From Massilia sp. R2A-15 (GTDB taxonomy: Bacteria > Pseudomonadota > Gammaproteobacteria > Burkholderiales > Burkholderiaceae_D): 64,000 nt of DNA. The stretch spans positions 2,294,001 to 2,358,000 of the forward strand of contig NZ_CP131935.1 in the NCBI RefSeq assembly GCF_030704305.1, read 5' to 3'. Positions 32,216 through 41,895 of the stretch are shown piece by piece (the stretch's first letter is position 1; the number at the start of each line of letters is the position of its first letter). The notes beneath the pieces were generated by a model. That model was given only the letters and a program-made list of their open reading frames with translations, searched no databases and was not told the DNA's origin. Both the position numbers and the translations under genes were made by a program.

Positions 32216-32506
32216 TCAATGCGGCCGCCGCGCCATCCTGGCGGCAAAGTAGACCGTGTACAGCGCCGCGATTCCCACCAATGAATAGATCAGCCGCGTC
32301 GCGGGACTCTGCGCGCCGAACAGGGTCGCGACCGCATCGACGTTGAACAGGGCCACGCACGCCCAGTTCAGGCCGCCAATGACCAGCAGGGCCAGCGCAA
32401 TGTAATCGATCGCCGAAACTTTCCAGCCGTACCGTTCGGCCGGCAAGGCGTGACGCCGCTCGGGAATATGGCGGCGGTCGGTGGTGGGCATGTCCAGGGT
32501 TGCCAT
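32216..32506 (-). CDS. DUF378 family membrane protein
   Basis: A 96-residue protein. The first ATG (32506) follows AGGAGGT seven bases upstream. A hydrophilic N-terminal 30 residues (RRHIPERRHALP) precede two helices, IDYIALALLVIGGLNWACVA and RLIYSLVGIAALYTVYFA. The NW in the first helix and the LxGIAALY in the second are characteristic of DUF378 (YuzA-like) proteins. Function unknown. Confidence 0.8.
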   Translation of the reverse strand: MATLDMPTTDRRHIPERRHALPAERYGWKVSAIDYIALALLVIGGLNWACVALFNVDAVATLFGAQSPATRLIYSLVGIAALYTVYFAARMARRPH

Positions 32507-32594
32507 CGCTACCTCCTCGTGTAATGACCAGTGAGCCCGAATCCGGGCAACCGGTTAGACAAGGAGGCTGCGCGCGAGTTTTGCCGGGCCCGCC

Positions 32595-33305
32595 TCAGCC
32601 CTTCCAGGTGCGCTTGAGGCCGGTGTCGGCGTGGATCCAGCCGCCCTTCGGGCCTTCGCGGTAATAGAAACCGACGCCGCCCTGGCGGAAGCTGCGCACC
32701 AGGCCGCCGAGCACTTCGGAATTGAGGCTGGCGATGCGGATGTCGGCCGCCTTGCCTTCGATGTGCAGCGACTGGCGCGCCGCCGGAATGCCCTGCTCGA
32801 TCAGGCGGTTGTTGGACTTGGCGGTGCGGTAGCCCGACAGGATCTCGAGCGGCTGCTCGATGCCGTAGCGCGCCACGAAGGCCTGGGTGCCCCACAGCGT
32901 TTCGAACAGTTTCGGGTCGATCGGCGCGGTTTCCTTGCCGTTGACGTCCCGCATGATGTGGCACAGCTCCTGGTAGGCCGAGTCGATCACCTCGCCGTCG
33001 CGCCAGTACAGCACTTTCGTTTTCTCGCCGCTCTGCGGGCGGATCAGGGTCAGCGTGCGCGGCTTGAGCCAGAAGTCGAGGTCGAGCACCTGGGCGTCGA
33101 AGATGTCGGGAGGCGGCGCCAGCTCGGTCGTCTCGGCCGGACGCGACGGCGATGGCGCTGCCGCGCGGCTGACGCTGCGGCCGGACGATTTCGCCGCGAC
33201 CGTTCTGGCGGTGCTGGCGTGGGCGCAGCCGATCAGCGGGGTGGCCAGCGCGCCGAGCGCCGACAGGCAAACACTGTGGTGAAGGAATTCTCTGCGCGAA
33301 GCCAT
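32595..33305 (-). CDS. YcbK/MepK-like murein endopeptidase (DUF882), Tat-exported
   Basis: A 236-residue protein. The N-terminus MASRREFLHH carries a twin-arginine motif before the hydrophobic stretch, and IGC at residues 25-27 could also be a lipobox. After a Ser/Pro/Ala-rich linker (residues 32-66), the M15-like domain keeps the zinc ligands: His and Asp in SLHIEGKAADIRI and His in GGWIHADTG. GYRTAKSNNRL is the usual preceding loop. E. coli MepK cleaves peptidoglycan cross-links, so a cell-wall role is inferred. The gene stands alone. Confidence 0.87.
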   Translation of the reverse strand: MASRREFLHHSVCLSALGALATPLIGCAHASTARTVAAKSSGRSVSRAAAPSPSRPAETTELAPPPDIFDAQVLDLDFWLKPRTLTLIRPQSGEKTKVLYWRDGEVIDSAYQELCHIMRDVNGKETAPIDPKLFETLWGTQAFVARYGIEQPLEILSGYRTAKSNNRLIEQGIPAARQSLHIEGKAADIRIASLNSEVLGGLVRSFRQGGVGFYYREGPKGGWIHADTGLKRTWKG

Positions 33306-33381
33306 ATCTAACTCATCAATTCGAGGCGCCCACTATAACGCAAGGCGCTTGTGCACGACAGCAAATTGAACAGATGTGTAA

Positions 33382-33909
33382 TCAGGAACCGGTGCAGTTG
33401 CAGAAACGCTTGCCCGGGGTGCCCGCCGCGCCCGGCTCGGCGTCGAGCTTTTTCCAGAACACCTCGCACTCGAGACCGTAGCAGGTCTTGTCCTTGCCGG
33501 CGTTGACGTAGCCATGCCGCGCGTAAAAGCCGCTGCCGGCGGTGGTGCTGTGCAGGCGCAGCACGCCGACGCCCCATTCGCGCGCCTTGGCCTCGGCCGC
33601 GCCCAGCAAGGCCTTGCCGACGCCGCAATGCTGCGCCTCGGGCAGCACGTAGCACAGCGACAGCTTGCCGCCCTGCGTGATCAGCGCCACGCCCACCAGT
33701 GCGCCATCGCGCTCGGCAACGAGCATATGATTGGCGGGAGCGCTCATCCACGCGACCACTTGCGCGGGAGTCTTGTTGCCCAGCCAGGCGTCGAGCCTGG
33801 CCTGGTCGTGGCGATGGTCTGCGGCGCAGCTTTCGAGGATCGAGCGGCGCAGCACGGTGCATGCCGCCGGGGCGTCGTCGGGTGCGGCAGGACGGATGAC
33901 TGGACTCAT
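33382..33909 (-). CDS. GNAT family N-acetyltransferase
   Basis: A 175-residue cytoplasmic protein. The acetyl-CoA binding motif A appears as LCYVLPEAQHCGVGKALLGA (Q-x-x-GVG-x-A/G) and motif B as RLHSTTAGSGFYARHGY. The start is the ATG at 33907-33909; the frame opens two codons earlier with a TTG. The substrate is unknown. The unusual C-terminus has a Cys pair in KRFCNCTGS, which could be a metal or redox site, though nothing else supports that. Confidence 0.85.
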   Translation of the reverse strand: MSPVIRPAAPDDAPAACTVLRRSILESCAADHRHDQARLDAWLGNKTPAQVVAWMSAPANHMLVAERDGALVGVALITQGGKLSLCYVLPEAQHCGVGKALLGAAEAKAREWGVGVLRLHSTTAGSGFYARHGYVNAGKDKTCYGLECEVFWKKLDAEPGAAGTPGKRFCNCTGS

Positions 33910-34129
33910 GAACAATAACGCAATGATTTCGGGAAAAAGGTGTTGCTAAGCTTCAAGATGCATACAACGACTATACCGGAAAGCCGCGTGCTTTGCCTGA
34001 TGAGCCGCGCGCCTGAGGTTGCGCTACAACATTGCCGTCTAAGCATATAGAAAAACTGTTGTTCCGTTTTTGGCGGAAATTCTAGACCATGCTGTTCAGT
34101 TTCCACAACACCAAACACGCGAGAAAATA

Positions 34130-35149
34130 ATGACAATCACCCGCCCGTCTCCCCTTCGCCGCTGGATCCTCGCCCTGACCCTGGGCGCCCTTGCCGCGCC
34201 GTTCGCCGCCGGCGCCGCCGAAGTCGAACTGCTCAACGTGTCCTACGACGTGGCGCGCGAGCTGTACAAGGACATCAACCCGGCCTTCATCGCCGACTAC
34301 AAGCAGAAGACCGGCGAGACGGTCGTCGTCAAGCAGTCGCACGGCGGCTCGAGCAAGCAGGCGCGCTCGGTGGCCGACGGCCTGGAAGCGTCGGTCGTGA
34401 CGATGAACCAGGCCAACGACATCGACATGCTGGCCGACCGCGGCCTGGTCGCCGCGGACTGGGCGAAAAAATTCCCGAACAACGCCGCGCCGTATTACTC
34501 GACCATGGTGTTCCTGGTTCGCAAAGGCAATCCCAAGCAGATCAAAAACTGGGACGACCTCGCCCGCCCGGGCGTGAAAGTTGTGATCCCCAATCCCAAG
34601 ACCGCCGGCAACGGCCGCTACACCTACCTGGCGGCGTGGGGCTCGGTGCTGAAGAAAAAGGGCGGCACGGAAGCGCAGGCGCGCGAGCTGGTCGGCAAGA
34701 TCTTCAAGAACGTGCCCGTGCTCGACGCCGGCGGGCGCGCCGCCACCACCACCTTTACCCAGCGCCAGATCGGCGACGCCTTGGTGACGTTCGAAAACGA
34801 AGTGCAGCTGGTGCGCGCCGAATTCGGCGACAACTTCGAGGTGGTGTATCCGCCGACCTCGATCCTGGCCGAGTCGCCGGTCGCCGTGGTCGACAAGGTC
34901 GTCGACAAGCGCAACATCCGCAAGGAGGCGACGGCTTATCTGAACTTCCTGTACTCTGAAGCGGGTCAGGAAATCGGCGCGAAACACTTCATGCGCGTGC
35001 GCTCGGCGGCGGTGGCGAAGAAGTACGCGGCCAACTACAAGCCGATCGCGCTGTTTACCGTCGACGAGCTGTTCGGCGGCTGGAAAGCGGCCCAGAAGAA
35101 GCACTTCGACGACGGCGGCGAGTTCGACAAGATTTATCAGTCGAAATAG
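34130..35149 (+). CDS. sbp: Sulfate-binding protein of an ABC importer
   Basis: A 339-residue periplasmic protein. The signal peptide covers about residues 1-28 (RRWILALTLGALAAPFAAGA). The mature start VELLNVSYDVARELYKDINP, then VKQSHGGSSKQARSV, GLVAADW, NPKTAGNGRYTYLAAW and YPPTSILAESPVAVVDKVVD are all landmarks of Sbp/CysP, which bind sulfate or thiosulfate. The ATG at 34130 is chosen because the upstream in-frame extension is not signal-like. The CysTWA transporter genes are not adjacent, so it must work with a distant permease. A good intrinsic terminator follows. Confidence 0.93.
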   Translation: MTITRPSPLRRWILALTLGALAAPFAAGAAEVELLNVSYDVARELYKDINPAFIADYKQKTGETVVVKQSHGGSSKQARSVADGLEASVVTMNQANDIDMLADRGLVAADWAKKFPNNAAPYYSTMVFLVRKGNPKQIKNWDDLARPGVKVVIPNPKTAGNGRYTYLAAWGSVLKKKGGTEAQARELVGKIFKNVPVLDAGGRAATTTFTQRQIGDALVTFENEVQLVRAEFGDNFEVVYPPTSILAESPVAVVDKVVDKRNIRKEATAYLNFLYSEAGQEIGAKHFMRVRSAAVAKKYAANYKPIALFTVDELFGGWKAAQKKHFDDGGEFDKIYQSK

Positions 35150-35179
35150 TTTTCACCGTTTCCGCTTGTCAGTTTCGAA

Positions 35180-35207
35180 AGGCTCTGCAGTGCGCAGGGC
35201 CTTTTTT
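35180..35207 (+). terminator. Intrinsic terminator of sbp
   Basis: GGCTCTGC and GCAGGGCC pair (one G:T) around AGTGC, followed by TTTTTT, 31 bases after the sbp stop. Confidence 0.85.
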
Positions 35208-35383
35208 CCATGAAATTTACATGTTGAGACACGATTCGACTTGTGCGCCATAGACACACCCCAAATTGGATGATATCTTCCCGCAATAGTTAGTTGCTCC
35301 ATAGCCAGATTATTTTCAGCATCAGCGCAGCGCCCTCGCCCCTGGCGCCCGATATTGAACCAGCACTCCACGAAAACGCCCAC

Positions 35384-36274
35384 ATGAAAAAACTGTTCGC
35401 CACCGTCCTGTTGTCGATCTCCACCGCCGCTGCCGTCGCCGCGCCGTTCGGATCGCAATCGGTGCTCGTCGTCGAGGACGACACCGGCAAGGTCCTGGTC
35501 GAGAAAAACGCCAACGCCATCGTCCCGATCGCGTCGCTGACCAAGCTGATGACCGCGATGGTCGTGCTGGACTCGAAGCCCGACCTCGACGCGCCGATCT
35601 CGATCGACAAGGTGGACGTCGACATGCTCAAGCACAGCACCTCGCGCGTGCCGGTCGGCGCGACCATCTCGCGCCGCGACGTGCTGCAACTGGCGCTGAT
35701 GTCGTCGGATAACCGCGCCGCCGCCTCGCTGGGCCGCACCTACCCGGGCGGCACCGAGGCATTCAAGGCCGCCGTCAAGGCCAAGATCGCCGCGCTGGGC
35801 ATGACCCAGACCGTGATCGAAGAGCCGACCGGCCTGTCGCCGAACAACAAGTCGACCGCCTCCGACCTGGTCAAGATGGCCGTCGCCGCGTCGGCCTATC
35901 CGGAGATCACCCGCATCACCACCGACGCCAAGGACATCATCAACATCAACGGCCGCGGCGTCGAGTACCACAACACCAACCGCTTCGTCGGCGCCAAGGG
36001 CTGGGACATCGGCCTGTCGAAGACCGGCTACACCGAAGAAGCGGGCCGCTGCCTGATCATGCGCATCAAGGCGGCCGGCAAGCACGCCACGCTGGTGCTG
36101 CTGAATGCGCGGGCATCGTCCGTGCGCGCCTTCGACGCGCTGTCGATCCGCCGCCTGATGGGTGGCGAAGACGCGCAGCTCGCCCACGCCGGCCGCGGCG
36201 AAGGCCGCATCGTCAAGGCGGCGATGCGCACCCGCGGCTCCAAGCACCTCAAGCCGCGCCACCGCCGCGTGTAA
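35384..36274 (+). CDS. pbpG: D-alanyl-D-alanine endopeptidase (PBP7-like)
   Basis: A 296-residue low-molecular-weight penicillin-binding protein. The signal peptide is MKKLFATVLLSISTAAAVAA (20 residues). The three active-site motifs are intact: SLTK at 51-54, SDN at 108-110 and KTG at 213-215. Length and the basic C-terminus (RTRGSKHLKPRHRRV) fit PbpG, which cleaves D-Ala-meso-DAP cross-links in the periplasm. ATG 35384 is chosen because the signal peptide starts there; the upstream frame is not coding. Confidence 0.9.
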   Translation: MKKLFATVLLSISTAAAVAAPFGSQSVLVVEDDTGKVLVEKNANAIVPIASLTKLMTAMVVLDSKPDLDAPISIDKVDVDMLKHSTSRVPVGATISRRDVLQLALMSSDNRAAASLGRTYPGGTEAFKAAVKAKIAALGMTQTVIEEPTGLSPNNKSTASDLVKMAVAASAYPEITRITTDAKDIININGRGVEYHNTNRFVGAKGWDIGLSKTGYTEEAGRCLIMRIKAAGKHATLVLLNARASSVRAFDALSIRRLMGGEDAQLAHAGRGEGRIVKAAMRTRGSKHLKPRHRRV

Positions 36275-36281
36275 GATCGAT

Positions 36282-36308
36282 GGGGTCAGGTCCGCTGGAC
36301 CTGACCCC
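36282..36308. repeat. Family 1 palindromic repeat variant, perfect stem
   Basis: A 12-base perfect stem (GGGGTCAGGTCC and its complement) around GCT. The usual T:T mismatch is repaired to A:T. Eight bases after the pbpG stop. Confidence 0.85.
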
Positions 36309-36347
36309 GGTTTTGTCGCCGGCGCGAATGCCGCGACCCCAAATGAC

Positions 36348-36374
36348 GGGGTCTGGTCCTGCGGACCTGACCCC
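36348..36374. repeat. Family 1 palindromic repeat, copy 7
   Basis: Identical over 27 bases to the copies at 5828 and 9151; followed by ATCTTG, 9 bases before the recD stop. Two copies thus share this one convergent junction. Confidence 0.88.
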
Positions 36375-36382
36375 ATCTTGAT

Positions 36383-38284
36383 TCACCTCTCCAGCATCGT
36401 CCTCAACCCGCTGGCCCGCTGCGTCTTGCGGCCGATCGCTTCGGCCAGCACTGCGCTGGCCGGCGACACCAGCGTGAACTCCTGGCTGGCCCGCGTGATG
36501 CCGGTGTAGACCAGCTCGCGCGCCAGCATCCCCCCGCCCGACTTCGGCAGCACCAGCACCGTGTGGCGGAACTCCGATCCCTGCGATTTATGCACCGTCA
36601 TCGCGTACGCCGTCTCGACGTGGCGCAGGCGGGTCGCGAGCACGCTGCGCACCTCGTCGCCCTCCAGGAAGTACACACGCAGCGAATCCGGGCGCGCAGG
36701 GTCGGCCAGCGTCAGCCCGATGTCGCCGTTGAAAACCTTGGTGCCGTAGTCGTTCCGGGTCACCATGACCGGGCGCCCCACGTACCATTCGCCGCGGCGG
36801 CGGATCAGGCGCGCCGCTTCCAGCTTTTGCTCGATCGCCTCGTTCAGGCCCGCCACGCCCCACTCGCCTTCGCGCACTGCGCACAGGATCCGGAACGCCT
36901 CGAAACTTTGCAGCACGGCCTTCGGGTCGCCGCCCCTGATCGTTTCGAGGTAAGGCCGGTAGCCGTCGATCGCCAGCTGCAGCACGTGGGCCTGCTGCGC
37001 GTGCTCGATCCAGCGCACGCCCTCGGCGCCGCCGCGCAGCACTGCTTCCGCGCGCCCCACGTCGCCGGCGTTGACCGCCAGCGCCAACTGGCCGATCGGG
37101 CCGCCGAATCGCCGACTGTGGCGCAGCATCACGGTCTGCTGGGCCAGCGCGCCTGCGCCGCCGAGAAATGCCGGCGGGATGGTCTCGCCGCTCGCGGCCC
37201 GCGCGTAGGCCAGTGTGGCGCCGTCGTAGCCGCCGGCCTGCGCGTCGTGGCACAGGTCGCCCAGCACCGCGCCCGCCTCCACCGACGCCAGCTGGTCCTT
37301 GTCGCCCAGCAGAACCAGCCTGGCGCCAGGCGGCAGAGCGTCCAGCAGCGCCGCCATCATCTCCAGGTGCACCATCGAGGCCTCGTCCACAATCAGCACG
37401 TCCACGTCGAGCGGATTGCCGCGATGGTGGGCGAAGGCCCGGGTGTCGGGCCGCGCGCCGAGCAGGCTGTGAAGCGTGCGCGCCGCGCCCATGCGCGCGG
37501 TCAGGTCTTTCAGCGCCAGGTCGCCGCCCACCTTGCCGGCCAGTTCATTGAGCGCCTTGTCGATCGACTGCTTCAGCCGCGCGGCCGCCTTGCCGGTCGG
37601 CGCCGCCAGGGCGATGCGCTGGCCCGCCGCGTCGGGCGCGGTGGCGAACAACAGCGCCAAAAGGCGCGCCACCGTGTAGGTCTTGCCGGTGCCGGGGCCG
37701 CCCGTGATGATCGCCACCGAGCCGCGCACGGCGATGGCGCAGGCCAGCTTTTGCCAGTCCGGTTTGTCAGCCTCGCGATGCGACGCGAACAGCTTGTCGA
37801 GCCACTCGCGCACCCTGGCGCCGTTCACCTCGCGCACCTCGCGTGCACGCGCGCCGATCGTATTCGCCACCGTCATCTCGTCGCGCCAGTAGCGGCGCAG
37901 GTACAGCCGGTCGCCATCGAGCACCAGCGGCTCGTCGTAACTGAACTCGCCCGCGTGCCACACCTGGCTGGCGCCGGCCAGCAGCTGGGCCCACGCCCGG
38001 GCCGTTTTCGGCAGCGGCCCGGCGGCCGCCGCCAGCGCCTGCCATTGCTCCTCGCTCCATCCCATCAGCGCGCAGGGGTCGGCCGCCAGTTCGCCCAGCA
38101 TCAGGCAGCTGTGGCCGCGCCCCTCCAGTTCCGACAGCAGCACGCAGGCCAGCATCAGCGGCGCGGGAGCGTCACCGACCGAGCCGATGAAGCGCGCAAA
38201 GGCGCCCGACAGCCGGCGCAATTCCCCCGCTTCGGTCAGCGCATCCACTTCCGCCCACAGGGGCGCCAGGTCAGTAGTCATCAT
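36383..38284 (-). CDS. recD: Exodeoxyribonuclease V subunit alpha
   Basis: A 633-residue 5'-3' helicase subunit of RecBCD. Walker A GGPGTGKT is at residues 195-202. The DEAD-like box VLIVDEASM, the GDKDQL motif and the late TVHKSQGSEF and VYTGITRA motifs define a full superfamily 1 helicase. I start it at the ATG that overlaps the recB stop (ATGATGA). The same frame is open for a further 500 codons antisense-free through recB, but that part has no RecD character and is a shadow. Last gene of the recC-recB-recD operon. Confidence 0.95.
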   Translation of the reverse strand: MMTTDLAPLWAEVDALTEAGELRRLSGAFARFIGSVGDAPAPLMLACVLLSELEGRGHSCLMLGELAADPCALMGWSEEQWQALAAAAGPLPKTARAWAQLLAGASQVWHAGEFSYDEPLVLDGDRLYLRRYWRDEMTVANTIGARAREVREVNGARVREWLDKLFASHREADKPDWQKLACAIAVRGSVAIITGGPGTGKTYTVARLLALLFATAPDAAGQRIALAAPTGKAAARLKQSIDKALNELAGKVGGDLALKDLTARMGAARTLHSLLGARPDTRAFAHHRGNPLDVDVLIVDEASMVHLEMMAALLDALPPGARLVLLGDKDQLASVEAGAVLGDLCHDAQAGGYDGATLAYARAASGETIPPAFLGGAGALAQQTVMLRHSRRFGGPIGQLALAVNAGDVGRAEAVLRGGAEGVRWIEHAQQAHVLQLAIDGYRPYLETIRGGDPKAVLQSFEAFRILCAVREGEWGVAGLNEAIEQKLEAARLIRRRGEWYVGRPVMVTRNDYGTKVFNGDIGLTLADPARPDSLRVYFLEGDEVRSVLATRLRHVETAYAMTVHKSQGSEFRHTVLVLPKSGGGMLARELVYTGITRASQEFTLVSPASAVLAEAIGRKTQRASGLRTMLER

Positions 38285-41200
38285 GTTTCGTCGCCAAGCA
38301 GCCGGTCCAGGCCATCGAGCAGTTCCAGGTCGGGTGGCAGCAGGTAGCAGCCGCGCGTGGACGCGTTGGCGATCCCGCGCAGGAACAGGAACACCGCGCC
38401 GCCCAGCTGGCGCGCGGGATCGTAATCGTCGCCCAGGCGGCTTCGCAGGAGGCGGTGCAGCGCCAGCATGTAGATCGCGCCCTGGATGTCGTAGCGGTGC
38501 GCCGCCATCCCGGCCGCCATCGCCTGCTGGCCGTAGGCGGCGTCGCCGGCGCCCAGCGCATTCGATTTGTAGTCGAGCACCCAGAAGCGGCCTTCGTGCT
38601 CGAAAACCAGGTCGGCAAAACCCTTGAGCATGCCGTGCAGCTGGCGCTCCGGCAGCACCGGCCGCGCCACGCCGTCCAGCAGGGCATCGGCACACAGCTG
38701 GTCGAGCGCGATGCTGTCCAGGTGGCGGCTGGGGAACCAGAACTCCATCTCGGGCAGCACGCCCTGCAGCGCCGCCAGCGGCGCGCCCAGTGGCGGCAAC
38801 GGCGTGGTCGCCACCGCGCGCAGCCATTCGATCGCGTCTTCCTTGCGGTTGGCCCAGCCGGCACGCTCGCAGCGCGCGCCAAGGCGGGCATCGAAGCCTT
38901 CCTCGGACACCCGCGCGAAGCCTTCCTGCGCCATCCATTCCAGCTGCTCGTGCAGGAAATTGCCGGGCACCGGGCCGCGCGGGAAGCGGTGCCACGGCGC
39001 GTCGTCGGTGCGCAGCGGCGCCTGCGGTGGTTCTTCCTCGAGCAGCGTTTCTTCCTGCGAGCGCATCGGCGCCACGCCGGTCTGGCGCGTGAGCGATGTG
39101 AACGAGCCGACCGACCAGTTGCGCTCGAAGCGCCCGGTAAAGGCAGGCGCCGGGCCCAGCTCCGGCAGGTTTTCGGCGCGCGCGAGCCGCGTCAGGCCTT
39201 CCGGCGCGGCCAGCGGCTTCAGTTCGATCGCCTCCACGTCGCCGCGCAGCCGCTCCCACCGTCCGTTCATGTCGGCCGCCGCGATCTTGTCGCCGCCGCC
39301 CAGCAGGTAGCCGAGCGCCGATTCGTGCAGCTGGTTCTCTCCGGCCTTGCGGGCGGCGATCGCCGCCACCCCCAGCCACAGGAAATGGCGGGCGCGGGTC
39401 AGCGCCACGTACAGCAGGCGCAGGTCTTCCTCCAGCCGCGCGCGGTCGACCGCATCCAGCGCCTCGTCCGACAGCGCCAGGTCGACGCGGCGTTCGCCAT
39501 CTTCGTCCGCATATTCGAAGAAGCTGCGGTTGCGGCGGTCGGTCTTGCGCGCGGTGACGGCGAACGGCAGGTACACCAGCGGGTATTCGAGGCCCTTCGA
39601 CTTGTGCACCGTGACGACCTTCACCAGCTCGGCGTCGCTCTCGAGCCGCAGCACGCGCTCGTCGCCGCCCTCGCCCAGTCCCGCCACCTGTTCGGCGAAC
39701 CAGCGGATCAGGGCCTGCTCGCCGTCCAGCGCGCCGCTTGCCGATTGCAGCAGTTCGGCCAGGTGCAGCAGGTTGGTCAGGCGGCGCTCGCCGCCAGGTT
39801 CGGCCAGCAGGGTCGAAGGCAGATTCAGTTCGTGCACGAAGCGGCGCAGCATCGCCAGCACGCCCTGGCGCTGCCAGACCACGTGCAGCGCCTTCAGCTG
39901 CTCCACGCGCTCTTCCCATGCCAGTTCGTCCGACGAGATGCGCGCCAGCGCCGCCAGCGAAAGCCCCGCGGTGCGGGTCGCGAAGGCGGCGCGCGCCAGG
40001 GCCCCGTCGAGCGGATTGGCGACCGCGTGCAGCCAGCGCAGCACGTCCGCCGCTTCGTCGCTCTCGACCACCGAGTCCTTGTCCGACAGGTAGACGCTTT
40101 TCACGTCGCGCTGCGCCAGTGCGCGCCGGATCGCCGCCGCTTCCTTGCGGTCACGCACCAGGATCGCGATGTCGGCCGGCGCCAGGCGGGTGAAGGCGCC
40201 GTTCTCCTCGAAGCCGACCCCGGGATCGTTGAGCATTTCCACGATATGCTCGGCGCAGTGATGCGCGAAGAACTCGCGGTAGTCGGCCGCGCGCATGTCC
40301 TCGCGGTCGGAGCTGCAGATCGCCAGCGCCTGGTACGGCCCCGCCACTCCGACCAGCCGCTGCGCGCGGTCGTTGGCGTCCACCTCGTCGAACGGCAGCG
40401 GGTTCACGTCGCCCTTCCTGAACCGGAATGCCCCCGCCGCATGGCAGTTTTCGGCGTGCAGGAACAGCTGGTTCACCGCGCCCACCAGCGCGCGGGTCGA
40501 GCGGTAATTGGTGCCCAGCTTGTAGTGGCGGCCTTCGGTCGCGCGGCGCGCCGACAGATAGCTGTGGATGTCGGCGCCGCGGAAGCCGTAGATCGACTGC
40601 TTCGGGTCGCCGATCAGGAACAGGCCGTGCGCCGGGTCGTTGTCGGCTACCCGGTACAGCAGGTTGAAAATCGCGTACTGGTCGGGCGACGTGTCCTGGA
40701 ACTCGTCCACCATCGCGACCGGGTACTGCGCGGCGATGCGGCTACGCAGCGCGTCACCGTTCGGCCCTTCGAGCGCGGCCTTCAGACGGTCGAGCATGTC
40801 CGAGAAGCCGAACTGGCGGCTGCGCATCTTCAGCTCCGCCATGCGCCTCGCAATGCTGGACGCCGCGTGGCGGTACAGGGAATGCGACAGCGGCTCGATC
40901 GCCTTGAGGGCCGCAAGCAGGCCGGCGGTCGCCTCGAAGCAGCCGGGAACCTCGGCGCAGAAGCCGGCGCTGAACGCGTCTTCGATACCGTCCGGTGTCA
41001 GGCGTTTCCACGCCGACGGCGTCAGGTCGGGCATCAGCATGCCGGCGTCGGCGGCCCATGCGCGCAGTGCGTCGAACCACTTTACCAGCGAGTCGGCGCG
41101 CATCTTGTTGCCGTTGAAGGCTTTCGGCGCGATCTCGCGCTGCGCGGCGATCCACCGCTCCATCTGGTTGGCGCGCTCGCCCCAGCCTTCCTTGAGCCGC

Positions 41201-41895
41201 GCCAGCTCCGCCTTGCGCAGCCGCTCCACCCGTTCGATCAGCTTTGCCAGCGGTTCGTCCGGCGTGTCGCCCAGCGCGCCCGCGCGGGCGACCAGGTCGC
41301 GCACCGACTGCTTGAGCACGCCGACATCGTTCCAGCACGCCATCAGCGCGCCGAGCGCCTCATCGTTCAGCGGGTAGACGTTCTGGCGCCAGTAATCGTG
41401 CGCAGCGTCCTCGAACAGCGCGCGCTCGTCGCTGACCAGTTCCTCGTCAAACAGGCTGCCGCTGTCGAACGCATGCTCGCGCAGCATGCGCTGGCACCAG
41501 GCGTCGATGGTGAAGATGGCCGCTTCGTCCATCGTTTCGGCCGCCATCACCAAGCGGTACGCTGCCTGCTGGCGTTCGGCGTGGCCAGGATACGACAGCG
41601 CCAGCGGGGTCAGGAAAGGATCGGCCGGCGGATCTTCCGACCGGAAAAATGCGGCCGCCTCGATCAGCCGCTCGCGCACGCGGTTCGACAGTTCGCGCGT
41701 GGCGGCGCGGGTGAAGGTCATCACCAGGATTTCGCTCGGCAGCAGCGCACGGGCGAAGGCTGCGTCGCCGCCGTGCCCGAGCACCAGCCGCACGTACAGC
41801 GCGGCGATGGTCCAGGTCTTGCCGGTGCCGGCGCTGGCCTCGATCAGGCGCGAGCCGTGCAGGGGAAAATCGATCGGCTTCAGGAGTTCGCTCAT
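38281..41895 (-). CDS. recB: Exodeoxyribonuclease V subunit beta
   Basis: A 1204-residue helicase-nuclease, the usual size. The helicase starts with Walker A ASAGTGKT at residues 20-27, then MVDEFQDTSPDQY, GDPKQSIYGFRGAD and KVVTVHKSKGLEYPLVYLP. The C-terminal nuclease domain keeps the metal site DLVFEHEGRFWVLDYKSN. It binds recombination ends and degrades or processes them at Chi. Its start overlaps the recC stop by four bases and its stop overlaps the recD start. Confidence 0.95.
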   Translation of the reverse strand: MSELLKPIDFPLHGSRLIEASAGTGKTWTIAALYVRLVLGHGGDAAFARALLPSEILVMTFTRAATRELSNRVRERLIEAAAFFRSEDPPADPFLTPLALSYPGHAERQQAAYRLVMAAETMDEAAIFTIDAWCQRMLREHAFDSGSLFDEELVSDERALFEDAAHDYWRQNVYPLNDEALGALMACWNDVGVLKQSVRDLVARAGALGDTPDEPLAKLIERVERLRKAELARLKEGWGERANQMERWIAAQREIAPKAFNGNKMRADSLVKWFDALRAWAADAGMLMPDLTPSAWKRLTPDGIEDAFSAGFCAEVPGCFEATAGLLAALKAIEPLSHSLYRHAASSIARRMAELKMRSRQFGFSDMLDRLKAALEGPNGDALRSRIAAQYPVAMVDEFQDTSPDQYAIFNLLYRVADNDPAHGLFLIGDPKQSIYGFRGADIHSYLSARRATEGRHYKLGTNYRSTRALVGAVNQLFLHAENCHAAGAFRFRKGDVNPLPFDEVDANDRAQRLVGVAGPYQALAICSSDREDMRAADYREFFAHHCAEHIVEMLNDPGVGFEENGAFTRLAPADIAILVRDRKEAAAIRRALAQRDVKSVYLSDKDSVVESDEAADVLRWLHAVANPLDGALARAAFATRTAGLSLAALARISSDELAWEERVEQLKALHVVWQRQGVLAMLRRFVHELNLPSTLLAEPGGERRLTNLLHLAELLQSASGALDGEQALIRWFAEQVAGLGEGGDERVLRLESDAELVKVVTVHKSKGLEYPLVYLPFAVTARKTDRRNRSFFEYADEDGERRVDLALSDEALDAVDRARLEEDLRLLYVALTRARHFLWLGVAAIAARKAGENQLHESALGYLLGGGDKIAAADMNGRWERLRGDVEAIELKPLAAPEGLTRLARAENLPELGPAPAFTGRFERNWSVGSFTSLTRQTGVAPMRSQEETLLEEEPPQAPLRTDDAPWHRFPRGPVPGNFLHEQLEWMAQEGFARVSEEGFDARLGARCERAGWANRKEDAIEWLRAVATTPLPPLGAPLAALQGVLPEMEFWFPSRHLDSIALDQLCADALLDGVARPVLPERQLHGMLKGFADLVFEHEGRFWVLDYKSNALGAGDAAYGQQAMAAGMAAHRYDIQGAIYMLALHRLLRSRLGDDYDPARQLGGAVFLFLRGIANASTRGCYLLPPDLELLDGLDRLLGDET

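Noticed and set aside
38285..39919. Upstream extension of the recD frame inside recB
   Set aside because: The extension has no RecD character and lies in a different frame of recB; the ATGATGA overlap marks the true start.
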